Below, in pieces: positions 53,709-61,888 of a stretch of DNA of 64,000 nucleotides (the stretch's first letter is position 1; each line of letters starts with the position of its first letter). Below the pieces are notes generated by a model. It was not told the DNA's origin. It saw only the letters and a program-made list of their open reading frames with translations, and did not search any database. The position numbers and the translations under genes were made by a program. Source of the DNA: an uncultured Prevotella sp. Its GTDB lineage: Bacteria; Bacteroidota; Bacteroidia; Bacteroidales; Bacteroidaceae. The DNA lies in assembly GCA_945873145.1 (NCBI GenBank), contig CAMCBZ010000001.1:124001-188000 (forward strand), written 5' to 3'.

Positions 53709-54887
53709 ATGAAGACAAACAAAGTACTCTCGGCGGTGCTGATCGTTCTTACCGCTTTGGCGCTCGCCTCTTGCACGGGAAAGAAATTCCACGTCTCTGG
53801 TGTCATCACTGACGCTAAAGACTCGTTGCTCTATTTCGAGAATATGAGCCTCAATGGACCGGTGACCGTAGACTCCGTGAAACTCGACAAGGATGGATCA
53901 TTCTCCTTTGACGGCGAGGCACCGGACGCGCCGGAGTACTATCGGTTGCGTATCGCACGCCAGATCATCAACCTTGCTGTCGACTCCACAGAGAACATCA
54001 CGGTGAAAGCTGCTTACCCGACGATGTCGGCACAGTACGAGGTGAAAGGTTCCGATGACTGCTCGAAGATGAAGGAACTGGCGCAGATGCAGTTGGGATT
54101 GCAGGCTTCGATCAACGCCATCCAACAAAACCCCAACCTGTCTTACGATCAGGTCGACGCTGCCATCCAGCAGACGATGGCCAGCTATAAAGATAAGGTG
54201 AAGCGACAGTATATCTTCACTGCGCCGATGAAAGCCTACGCTTATTTCGCACTCTTCCAAACGGTGAACATTGGCAATCAGACGGTGCTCATCTTCGATC
54301 CGCGCAGCAAGAAGGAAGATGTGCAGGTCTTTGCCGCTGTAGCAACGAGTTGGGATACCTATTATCCTAAGTCCGAGCGTGGTGCCAACCTTCATAACAT
54401 TGCCCTCCAAGGCATGAAGAACGTGCGTATCATCCAGGCCGAGCGGGCCCAGGGACAGATCGACGCCAGCAAAGTGCAGACCACTGGTGTGCTGGAGATA
54501 GCCCTTCCTGACCGAGAGGGCAACATCCGCCGACTCACGCAGCTCAAGGGCAAGGTGGTGATGCTCGACTTCCACATGTTTGCCGCCAAGGGCAGCACCG
54601 AGCGGATCATGCATCTCCGCGACCTCTACAACAAATATCACGCTCAGGGCTTTGAGATCTATCAGGTGAGTCTCGACACCGACGAGCACTTCTGGAAAGA
54701 GAGTGTGGCTGCCCTGCCATGGGTTTGTGTACACGACGGCGACGGTCCTAACTCGCAGTTCGCCTCACAGTACAATGTGCAGACCGTGCCGACCTTCTTC
54801 CTCATCGACCGCAACAACGTGTTGCAGAAGCGTGACGTACAGGTCAAGGACCTCGACGCTGAGATCAAGAGCCTGTTGGCGAAGTAA
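53709..54887 (+). CDS. DUF4369/thioredoxin-like lipoprotein lacking the CxxC motif
   Basis: A 392-residue lipoprotein (MKTNKVLSAVLIVLTALALASC, Cys22 lipidated) starting at the ATG at 53709; the longer frame has no family sequence before it. DUF4369 covers about 25-125 and the thioredoxin-like domain about 250-392. Where the neighbouring paralogue has DFWGSWCIWC, this protein has DFHMFAAKGS, so the redox cysteines are absent. The cis-proline loop is kept (VQTVPTFFLID). It may be a binding or chaperone-like protein rather than an oxidoreductase. A TAAGTTTG -7-like element lies near 53660-53667. Confidence 0.8.
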   Translation: MKTNKVLSAVLIVLTALALASCTGKKFHVSGVITDAKDSLLYFENMSLNGPVTVDSVKLDKDGSFSFDGEAPDAPEYYRLRIARQIINLAVDSTENITVKAAYPTMSAQYEVKGSDDCSKMKELAQMQLGLQASINAIQQNPNLSYDQVDAAIQQTMASYKDKVKRQYIFTAPMKAYAYFALFQTVNIGNQTVLIFDPRSKKEDVQVFAAVATSWDTYYPKSERGANLHNIALQGMKNVRIIQAERAQGQIDASKVQTTGVLEIALPDREGNIRRLTQLKGKVVMLDFHMFAAKGSTERIMHLRDLYNKYHAQGFEIYQVSLDTDEHFWKESVAALPWVCVHDGDGPNSQFASQYNVQTVPTFFLIDRNNVLQKRDVQVKDLDAEIKSLLAK

Positions 54888-54892
54888 GCGCT

Positions 54893-55432
54893 ATGCACGT
54901 TCTTGACAAATTTCGCTATTGTCCCGTCTGCGGCTCAGCCGAGTTTGAGCCCAGCACGGTGAAGAGCAAGCGTTGCCGGCACTGTGGTTTTGAGTATTTC
55001 CTCAATCCCAGTGCCGCCAACGCTGCGCTGATTATGAACAGCCATGACGAGTTGCTTGTCATCACCCGCAAGAACGATCCCGCCAAGGGAACGCTCGACT
55101 TGCCCGGTGGCTTCTATGATTTGAACGAGACGGCAGCCCAGGGACTTGCGCGCGAAGTGATGGAAGAGACCGGGCTCACCGTCGTTTCCTCACGTCTGCT
55201 CTTCAGTTATCCCAACACCTATCTCTATTCCGGCTTCACCGTTCACACGCTCGACTTCTTCTTTCTCTGCCGTGTGGAAGACTTCACTGTTTTGTCGGCA
55301 CACGACGATGCGGCCAGTTACGAGTGGGTTGCCGTCAGAGATCTGCGTCCCGAAAGCTTTGGTTTGGACTCCATCCGTCGTGCCGTGGCTCGTTTCCAGC
55401 AGGACTTTGTGGCAGGCAAACTCGGTTTTTAA
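54893..55432 (+). CDS. NUDIX hydrolase with N-terminal zinc ribbon
   Basis: A 179-residue hydrolase of nucleoside-diphosphate-linked substrates. The zinc ribbon CPVCGSAEFEPSTVKSKRCRHCGF is at residues 9-32. The Nudix box GFYDLNETAAQGLAREVMEETGL matches Gx5Ex7REUxEExGU, near 72-94. The ribbon suggests NAD-like or other nucleotide substrates, as in NudC, but the specificity is not determined. It starts 5 bases after the lipoprotein stop and ends at a terminator-like hairpin. Confidence 0.88.
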   Translation: MHVLDKFRYCPVCGSAEFEPSTVKSKRCRHCGFEYFLNPSAANAALIMNSHDELLVITRKNDPAKGTLDLPGGFYDLNETAAQGLAREVMEETGLTVVSSRLLFSYPNTYLYSGFTVHTLDFFFLCRVEDFTVLSAHDDAASYEWVAVRDLRPESFGLDSIRRAVARFQQDFVAGKLGF

Positions 55433-55433
55433 T

Positions 55434-55475
55434 AAAAAAGTTACATGGATGTAACTTACATTTATGTAACTTTTT
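55434..55475 (+). terminator. terminator of the NUDIX gene with alternative pairings
   Basis: AAAAAAGTTACAT (55434-55446) can pair with ATGTAACTTTTT (55464-55475). An internal ATGTAACTTACAT offers competing stems. The T-run follows directly. Confidence 0.65.
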
Positions 55476-55509
55476 GTATCGGCGTCTCTTAAAAATTCTA
55501 AAATCATAC

Positions 55510-55528
55510 ATATATAATAAGGTGTAAG
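55510..55528 (+). repeat. copy of the ATATATAATAAGGTGTAAG motif upstream of topA
   Basis: Nearly identical to the copies at 49029-49048 and 49072-49090. It precedes a TACTTTTG -7 element (55542-55549) of topA. Confidence 0.7.
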
Positions 55529-55578
55529 ACAAAGTTATTATTACTTTTGTCCCCGACATTATATAACTACACGCAAGC

Positions 55579-57912
55579 ATGCAAGATAACTTAGTCATTG
55601 TAGAGAGCCCTGCCAAGGCCAAGACCATTGAGAAGTTCCTCGGCAAGGATTATAAAGTGATGTCTTCCTACGGACACATCAGAGACCTGAAGAAGAGTGG
55701 ACTCAGTATCAACGAAAAGACGTTTGAACCAGACTATGAGATACCAGAGGATAAGAAGAAGGTTGTAGCAGAACTCAAGAAAGATGCCAAAGCTGCCAAG
55801 AAAGTGTGGCTCGCATCCGATGAGGATCGCGAGGGAGAAGCCATCAGCTGGCACCTCTGTGAGGTGCTCGGACTCGATGAGGAAAAGACTTCGCGTATCG
55901 TCTTCCACGAGATTACCAAGCCCGCCATCCTCTACGCTATCGAGCATCCCCGCCATCTCGACATGAACCTCGTCAATGCGCAGCAGGCCCGGCGCGTGCT
56001 GGACCGCATCGTCGGCTTTAAGCTCTCACCGGTATTGTGGCGTAAGGTAAAGCCCTCGCTTTCTGCCGGACGTGTACAGAGCGTAGCCGTCAGACTCGTC
56101 GTGGAGCGTGAGCGTGAGATCCAAGCATTCAAGAGTGAGCCTTACTACCGTGTCACGGCTGTCTTCACGCCCGTCAATGGCGACAACATCGGTGTGGAGG
56201 TCAAGGCAGAACTCGACAAGCGCTTCGCCACACACGAGGAGGCACTCGACTTCCTCAACCGTTGCAAAGACGCTGTCTTCACCGTAGGCAATGTGTCGAA
56301 AAAACCGTTGAAGCGCTCGCCCGCGCCTCCTTTCACCACTTCCACCTTGCAGCAGGAAGCTGCCAGGAAGCTCGGATTCACCGTGTCGCAGACCATGCGC
56401 ATCGCGCAACAGCTCTATGAGAACGGACGCATCACCTACATGCGTACCGATAGCGTCAACCTTTCGGCACTCGCCATCAACAGCAGTAAAGAAGCCATCA
56501 CCAAGCTCTATGGTGATCAATATAGTTCTCCCCGCAACTTCCACACGCAGTCCAAAGGTGCGCAGGAAGCCCACGAGGCTATCCGACCGACGCACATGGA
56601 GAACGCGACGATCGACGGCACTGCACAGGAAAAGCGTCTCTACGACCTGATCTGGAAGCGCTCTATCGCCTCGCAGATGGCTGAGGCTCAGATCGAGAAG
56701 ACCACGGTCAACATCAATATCGGCGGTCAGCCCGAGAAGTTCGTGGCCCGTGGCGAGGTCATCGTCTTCGACGGATTCCTGAAAGTCTATAAGGAATCGA
56801 CTGACGACGACGAACAGTCAGAGGAGTTCGCTTCCCTGCCCGCACTGCAAGTGGGCGAGCAGCTCTCCCGAGAAAGCATTTCGTCTACGGAACGTTACTC
56901 CCAGGGACCGGCACGATATACCGAGGCCAGCCTCGTGCACAAACTGGAGGAGCTCGGCATCGGACGCCCATCTACCTATGCGCCGACGATTTCCACAATC
57001 CAGCAGCGCGACTATGTGGAGAAAGGCGACAAGGGCGGAAAAGAGACCAAGTTCACCGTTGACACCTTAAAGGGTAACCAGGTGGAGTCGTCAACAAAGA
57101 CGGAATTCACCGGCTCAGAGAAAGGAAAGCTTATCCCCACCGACATCGGCATCGTGGTCAACGACTTCCTTTTGCAGAACTTCCCCGAGATCATGGACTA
57201 CAACTTCACGGCGAAGGTCGAGAACCAGTTCGATAAGATCGCTGAGGGAAAAGAAGAGTGGAAGGACATGATGAGCAAGTTTGACAAGCCTTTTGAGAAG
57301 ACTGTCGATCAGGTCATGAAGTCGCGTTCTGAGCATAAGGCCGGCGAGCGCATCCTCGGAAAGGATCCTAAGACTGGCAGAACCGTGCTGGTGAAGATTG
57401 GAAAGTTCGGTCCGCTGGCTCAGATCGGCACTGCCGACGACGATGAGAAGCCGCGTTTCGCCCAGATTCCTAAAGATAAGAGCATCGAGACCATTACACT
57501 TGAAGAGGCACTGGAACTGTTTAAGTTGCCACGTGAGCTTGGAGAGTTCGAGGGCATGCCCGTCACCATTGGTGCCGGACGCTTTGGCCCTTATGTTCAG
57601 CACAACAAGAAATACGTGTCACTGCCCAAGGAAGACGATCCGATGACGGTCACACTCGACCATGCCATCTCGCTGATTCTCGCCAAGCGGCTGAAAGACC
57701 GTGAGCGTGAAATCAAGATTTTCGAGGAAGACGACCGGTTGCAACTGCTCAAGGGACGCTTTGGCCCTTACCTCGCTTTCGACGGAAACAACTACCGCAT
57801 CGACAAGAGTCTTCACGACCGCGCGCTGGCCGGAGACCTGAGCTACGACGAGTGTATGGAGATCATCAATAACGCGCCGGAGCCAAAGGCCAAGGCCAGA
57901 AGAAGAAAATAA
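55579..57912 (+). CDS. topA: DNA topoisomerase I (type IA)
   Basis: Relaxes negative supercoils by single-strand passage. The TOPRIM domain starts VIVESPAKAKTIEKFLG (residues 7-23) and includes the ASDEDREGEAI metal site (79-89). The active-site tyrosine is Y287 in NGRITYMRTDSVN. The C-terminal repeats (GRFGPYVQHNKKYVSLPK and GRFGPYLAFDG) are the Topo_C_Rpt type found in Bacteroidota instead of zinc fingers. The length of 777 residues is normal. A TACTTTTG -7 element lies at 55542-55549. aroK follows 12 bases after its stop. Confidence 0.96.
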   Translation: MQDNLVIVESPAKAKTIEKFLGKDYKVMSSYGHIRDLKKSGLSINEKTFEPDYEIPEDKKKVVAELKKDAKAAKKVWLASDEDREGEAISWHLCEVLGLDEEKTSRIVFHEITKPAILYAIEHPRHLDMNLVNAQQARRVLDRIVGFKLSPVLWRKVKPSLSAGRVQSVAVRLVVEREREIQAFKSEPYYRVTAVFTPVNGDNIGVEVKAELDKRFATHEEALDFLNRCKDAVFTVGNVSKKPLKRSPAPPFTTSTLQQEAARKLGFTVSQTMRIAQQLYENGRITYMRTDSVNLSALAINSSKEAITKLYGDQYSSPRNFHTQSKGAQEAHEAIRPTHMENATIDGTAQEKRLYDLIWKRSIASQMAEAQIEKTTVNINIGGQPEKFVARGEVIVFDGFLKVYKESTDDDEQSEEFASLPALQVGEQLSRESISSTERYSQGPARYTEASLVHKLEELGIGRPSTYAPTISTIQQRDYVEKGDKGGKETKFTVDTLKGNQVESSTKTEFTGSEKGKLIPTDIGIVVNDFLLQNFPEIMDYNFTAKVENQFDKIAEGKEEWKDMMSKFDKPFEKTVDQVMKSRSEHKAGERILGKDPKTGRTVLVKIGKFGPLAQIGTADDDEKPRFAQIPKDKSIETITLEEALELFKLPRELGEFEGMPVTIGAGRFGPYVQHNKKYVSLPKEDDPMTVTLDHAISLILAKRLKDREREIKIFEEDDRLQLLKGRFGPYLAFDGNNYRIDKSLHDRALAGDLSYDECMEIINNAPEPKAKARRRK

Positions 57913-57924
57913 ACGTTTAAGCTG

Positions 57925-58464
57925 ATGGAAACACCTGTTCGCATCATCCTCGTGGGCTACATGGGCTCAGGAAAAACAACGGTCGGCAAGGCCCTCGCCA
58001 AAGTCTTGGGCCTGCCCTTCTACGACCTCGACTGGTACATAGAAAGCCGTATGCGCAAGACCGTCAAGCAGCTCTTTGACGAGCGCGGCGAGGACGGCTT
58101 CCGCAAAGTAGAGCGCAATATGCTCCACGAGGTGGCTGAGTTTGAGAATATCGTGCTGAGTTGTGGCGGAGGCACGCCGTGCTTCTTCGACAATATGGAC
58201 TATATCAACCAGCAGGGAGAGTCGGTCTATCTCAAGTGTACCACCGATGTGCTTGTGCAGCATTTGAAGATGGGCAAGACTGTACGCCCGCTGTTGCTCA
58301 ACAAGACACCCGAGGAGGTTGTCACGTTCATAGAGCAACAGCTCCATCAGCGTGAGCCTTTCTACACCAAGGCTAAGCACACGCTCGACGTGAGCTTGAT
58401 GGATAATTTCGACAAAATACAGATTACAGTAAAGCAACTGAAACAACAACTCGGCTTGCCATGA
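57925..58464 (+). CDS. aroK: shikimate kinase
   Basis: Phosphorylates shikimate in aromatic amino acid synthesis. The P-loop GYMGSGKTTVGK is at residues 11-22. Shikimate-binding residues lie in DLDWYIESRMRKTVKQLFDERGEDGFRKVE (about 34-63) and SCGGGTP (about 79-85). The 179 residues are normal. It is downstream of topA in a plus-strand run topA-aroK-speA-argB. Confidence 0.94.
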   Translation: METPVRIILVGYMGSGKTTVGKALAKVLGLPFYDLDWYIESRMRKTVKQLFDERGEDGFRKVERNMLHEVAEFENIVLSCGGGTPCFFDNMDYINQQGESVYLKCTTDVLVQHLKMGKTVRPLLLNKTPEEVVTFIEQQLHQREPFYTKAKHTLDVSLMDNFDKIQITVKQLKQQLGLP

Positions 58465-58494
58465 GCCGGCTATAAAATTAACTACGCTGATTAG

Positions 58495-60387
58495 ATGAAA
58501 AAATGGACCATCGACGACTCCAAGGAGTTGTACAATATTAATGGTTGGGGTACTTCTTATTTCGGAATAAACGAGAAGGGTGATGTCTATGTCACGCCTT
58601 GCAAGGACAACACGCAGATCGATTTGCGTGATGTCATGGACGAGCTCGCTTTGCGCGATGTCACTCCGCCGGTGCTGCTCCGCTTCCCCGATATTCTCGA
58701 CAATCGCATTGAGAAGATGGCGGAATGCTACGAGAAGGCAAAGAAAGAGTACGACTTCAAGGGCCAGAGCTATATCATTTATCCCGTCAAAGTCAACCAG
58801 ATGCAACCTGTCGTCGACGAGATCATCTCTCACGGACGCAAGTTCAATCTCGGTCTTGAAGCCGGTTCCAAGCCGGAGCTCCACGCCGTCATCGCCGTGC
58901 AGTGCAAGAGTGACTCGCTCATCATCTGCAACGGATATAAGGACGAAAGCTACATCGAGCTCGCCATGCTGGCTCAAAAGCTCGGTAAGCACATCTTCAT
59001 CGTGGTAGAGAAACTTAATGAAATTGATATCATCGCTAAGACGGCTAAGCGACTGGACGTCAAGCCCAACATCGGTATCCGCATTAAGCTCGCATCCTCA
59101 GGATCGGGTAAATGGGCGGAGAGCGGCGGCGACGCGTCGAAGTTCGGACTGACGCCAATGGAGCTCTTACAGGCTTTGAAGAAACTCGACGAGGTTGGAC
59201 TGCACGACAGCGTACGTTTGATTCACTTCCATATCGGCAGCCAGATCACCAAGATACGCCGTATACAGAACGCACTCACCGAGGCCGCTCAGTACTACAG
59301 CAACCTGCGCCGTATGGGCTACAACATCGAGTATGTCGACTGTGGTGGTGGACTTGGCGTGGACTATGACGGTACCCGTTCGAGCAACTCCGAGAGTTCG
59401 GTCAACTATTCCATCCAGGAGTATATCAACGACTGCGTCTACGCTTTCGCTGACATCGCCAACCGCAACAACATCCCGCACCCAAATATCATCACTGAGA
59501 GCGGTCGTTCGTTGGCTGCACACCACTCGGTGCTCATCCTCGACGTGCTGGGTGCTGCCTCGCTGCCCGAGATGCCGGAGGAGTTCGAGGCCAAGGAGTC
59601 CGACCACCAACTCGTGCGTGATCTCTATGATATATGGTGCAACCTCAATCCCAAGTCGATGCTTGAGGACTGGCACGACGCTGATCAGATCCGTGAGGAC
59701 TGTCTCGACATGTTTGCCCACGGCATGGTTGACCTCAAGACGCGCGCCGAGGTGGAGTCGATGTATTGGAGCGTATGTCATGAGATCAACTCCATCGCCA
59801 AGACGCTCAAGCATGTGCCCGATGAGCTGCGCGGCCTCGACAAGCTCCTGGCCGATAAATATTTCTGCAATTTCTCGCTGTTCCAGAGTCTGCCCGACTG
59901 CTGGGGCATCGACCAGCTCTTCCCCATCATGCCGATCGAACGGCTCAATGAACGGCCCACACGCAACTGCACGTTGCAGGATATTACCTGCGACAGCGAC
60001 GGCAAGGTGGCCAACTTTGCTGTTAACGGCACGCAGTCGAATGTGCTTCCCGTGCACGCGCTCAAGAAGGATGAGCCTTATTATATAGGTGTGTTCCTTG
60101 TAGGTGCTTATCAGGAAATCCTCGGCGACATGCACAACCTCTTCGGTGACACCAACGCCGCGCATATCTCGGTGAAGAACGGTACCTACAACATCGATCA
60201 GATCATCGACGGTGAGACCGTCGAGGAAGTGCTGGAGTATGTGCAGTACAACCCGAAGAAGCTCGTCCGTCAGTTGGAGCAGTGGGTCACCAAGAGCGTC
60301 AAGCAGGGTAAGCTCTCGCTTGAGGAGGGTAAGGAATTCCTCAGCAACTACCGCTCGGGACTCTACGGCTACACCTATCTGGAGTAA
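58495..60387 (+). CDS. speA: biosynthetic arginine decarboxylase
   Basis: PLP enzyme that converts arginine to agmatine for polyamine synthesis. The PLP lysine is K99 in IYPVKVNQM. Further family segments are GLEAGSKPELHA near 122, HFHIGSQ near 244, CGGGLGVDYDG near 282 and TESGRSLAAHH near 337. The length of 630 residues is normal for the long bacterial SpeA. The start is 30 bases after aroK. A GC-rich inverted repeat without a T-run follows (60399-60439). Confidence 0.95.
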   Translation: MKKWTIDDSKELYNINGWGTSYFGINEKGDVYVTPCKDNTQIDLRDVMDELALRDVTPPVLLRFPDILDNRIEKMAECYEKAKKEYDFKGQSYIIYPVKVNQMQPVVDEIISHGRKFNLGLEAGSKPELHAVIAVQCKSDSLIICNGYKDESYIELAMLAQKLGKHIFIVVEKLNEIDIIAKTAKRLDVKPNIGIRIKLASSGSGKWAESGGDASKFGLTPMELLQALKKLDEVGLHDSVRLIHFHIGSQITKIRRIQNALTEAAQYYSNLRRMGYNIEYVDCGGGLGVDYDGTRSSNSESSVNYSIQEYINDCVYAFADIANRNNIPHPNIITESGRSLAAHHSVLILDVLGAASLPEMPEEFEAKESDHQLVRDLYDIWCNLNPKSMLEDWHDADQIREDCLDMFAHGMVDLKTRAEVESMYWSVCHEINSIAKTLKHVPDELRGLDKLLADKYFCNFSLFQSLPDCWGIDQLFPIMPIERLNERPTRNCTLQDITCDSDGKVANFAVNGTQSNVLPVHALKKDEPYYIGVFLVGAYQEILGDMHNLFGDTNAAHISVKNGTYNIDQIIDGETVEEVLEYVQYNPKKLVRQLEQWVTKSVKQGKLSLEEGKEFLSNYRSGLYGYTYLE

Positions 60388-60398
60388 GATTTGAGATT

Positions 60399-60439
60399 CC
60401 GTCCCCGGGTCTCTGTGTCAGACAGAGGCGTGGGGACGG
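60399..60439 (+). other. inverted repeat between speA and argB
   Basis: CCGTCCCC pairs with GGGGACGG, with an inner CTCTG/CAGAG. No T-run follows, so termination is doubtful; it may stabilise the speA message. Confidence 0.4.
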
Positions 60440-60473
60440 CTGATAAATACGTTGATTGATTATTGTATAGAGA

Positions 60474-61250
60474 ATGGAACAAGTGACAGTCATAAAAGTG
60501 GGCGGTGCTATCGTGGAAGACGCTGAGCGCCTGGCCCAGTTGCTCGACCGCTTTGCAGCGCTGCCGGGACAGAAGGTACTCGTGCACGGTGGAGGCCGCC
60601 GTGCCACGAAGGTGGCATCAGCCTTGGGCATAGAGAGCAAGATGGTGGAAGGCCGGCGCATCACCGACGCCGATATGCTCGAAGTGGTGACCATGGTCTA
60701 TGGTGGTCTGGTCAACAAGAACATCGTGGCGCAGTTGCAGTCGCGTGGCGTGAATGCCGTGGGATTGACCGGAGCCGACATGAATGTGATCCACAGCCAT
60801 AAGCGTCCGAAGAAAGACGGGGTGGACTATGGCTTCGTCGGCGACGTGGACAAGGCCGACGGTCATCGCCTGCTCGGTCTGATCCGCGACGGTCTGACGC
60901 CTGTCATGGCTCCGCTGACCCACGATGGAATGGGCCATATCCTCAACACCAATGCCGACACCATCGCTGCCGAGACAGCGAAAGCCTTAGCCCAGGAAGG
61001 CGCGCCGACGACGCTGGTCTACTGCTTTGAGAAGGCTGGCGTGCTGGCTGATCCCGACGACGAGAGCAGCGTGATCGGTACGATCAACCACGATGCGTTT
61101 GTGCGCTTGGTGGCTAATGGTACAATCAGCGGGGGTATGATCCCCAAGATCACCAATGCGCTGGCTGCCGTAGACGCTGGTGTGGAGCGTGTCATCATCA
61201 CCAAGGCCGAGAATATCGGCAAGACTGCGGGTACTGTCATCACCCGATGA
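60474..61250 (+). CDS. argB: acetylglutamate kinase (amino-acid kinase family)
   Basis: Second step of arginine synthesis: phosphorylates N-acetylglutamate. In Bacteroidota the same gene acts on N-succinylglutamate in the known succinylated pathway, so the true substrate may be that. Motifs: IKVGGAIVEDAE at residues 7-18, VHGGGRRATKV at 37-47, LTGADMNVI near 97, ISGGMIPKI near 222 and the end GKTAGTVITR. The length of 258 residues is normal. The last codons are part of a 44-46 base direct duplication that continues into the intergenic region. Confidence 0.93.
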   Translation: MEQVTVIKVGGAIVEDAERLAQLLDRFAALPGQKVLVHGGGRRATKVASALGIESKMVEGRRITDADMLEVVTMVYGGLVNKNIVAQLQSRGVNAVGLTGADMNVIHSHKRPKKDGVDYGFVGDVDKADGHRLLGLIRDGLTPVMAPLTHDGMGHILNTNADTIAAETAKALAQEGAPTTLVYCFEKAGVLADPDDESSVIGTINHDAFVRLVANGTISGGMIPKITNALAAVDAGVERVIITKAENIGKTAGTVITR

Positions 61251-61320
61251 ACCACAGAAAAGCTTGTTAAGAAAAGGTACTGTCATCACTCGATGAACCG
61301 AAAAGCTTGTTAAGAGAAAG
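61231..61320 (+). repeat. 44-46-base tandem duplication at the argB 3' end
   Basis: Copy 1 (61231-61276) starts GTACTGTCATCACCCGATGA and covers the last codons and stop of argB. Copy 2 (61277-61320) repeats it with one substitution early on, a three-base deletion (ACCACAG to ACCG) and a one-base insertion near its end. Confidence 0.85.
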
Positions 61321-61328
61321 ACTTGAGA

Positions 61329-61844
61329 ATGAAAATAGATTTCCGTACTGACATCCTGCCGCTGAAAAATCAGCTTTATCGTCTCGCGCTGCGCATTACG
61401 CTCGACAGCGCTGAGGCCGAGGATGTCGTGCAGGAAACGCTCATCAAGGTATGGAACAAGCGCGACACATGGGAGGAAATCGACAACATTGAGGCGTTCT
61501 GCTTTACTGTCTGCCGCAATCTGGCTCTGGATAGCGTGAAGAACAAACGCAGTCAGACCGAGAGCCTCGACGACAAACCGGTGGAAAAGCCCGACAATAC
61601 CTTCAACCCGTCTGACAAGGCTATCGAGAAGGATCAGCTGACAATCGTCAGAAACATTGTCGACAGTCTGCCTGAGAAGCAGCGGGAGTGTATTCAGTTG
61701 CGTGATTTCGAAGGAAAGGCCTATAAGGATATAGCCATCGTACTTGGCATGACCGAGGAGCAGGTCAAGGTCAACATCTTCCGGGCACGTCAGGCGGTCA
61801 AGCAGCGCTTTGCCGCCATCGATGGCTTTCAGATAAGCACATAA
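61329..61844 (+). CDS. ECF-type RNA polymerase sigma-70 factor
   Basis: A 171-residue sigma factor with only regions 2 and 4, starting at the ATG at 61329 (MKIDFRTDIL); an upstream TTG is less likely. Region 2 is LPLKNQLYRLALRITLDSAEAEDVVQETLIKVWNKRD (about 10-46), then EAFCFTVCRNLALDSVKN. Region 4 is VDSLPEKQRECIQLRDFEGKAYKDIAIVLGMTEEQVKVNIFRARQAVKQRF (about 115-165). Such sigma genes in Bacteroidota are often followed directly by an anti-sigma or sensor gene. Here the candidate partner is at 63683, beyond an opposing gene. Confidence 0.88.
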   Translation: MKIDFRTDILPLKNQLYRLALRITLDSAEAEDVVQETLIKVWNKRDTWEEIDNIEAFCFTVCRNLALDSVKNKRSQTESLDDKPVEKPDNTFNPSDKAIEKDQLTIVRNIVDSLPEKQRECIQLRDFEGKAYKDIAIVLGMTEEQVKVNIFRARQAVKQRFAAIDGFQIST

Positions 61845-61888
61845 CCTGCTCCTCGCTTCTTTCCGAGCCGTAGCCTGTTTCTTTGGCC

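Noticed and set aside
55440..55490. TGTAAC...CGTC as a second ECF-type promoter after the NUDIX gene
   Set aside because: The spacing between GTAAC and CGTC is 12 bases instead of about 16, and the TGTAAC elements belong to the terminator hairpin.
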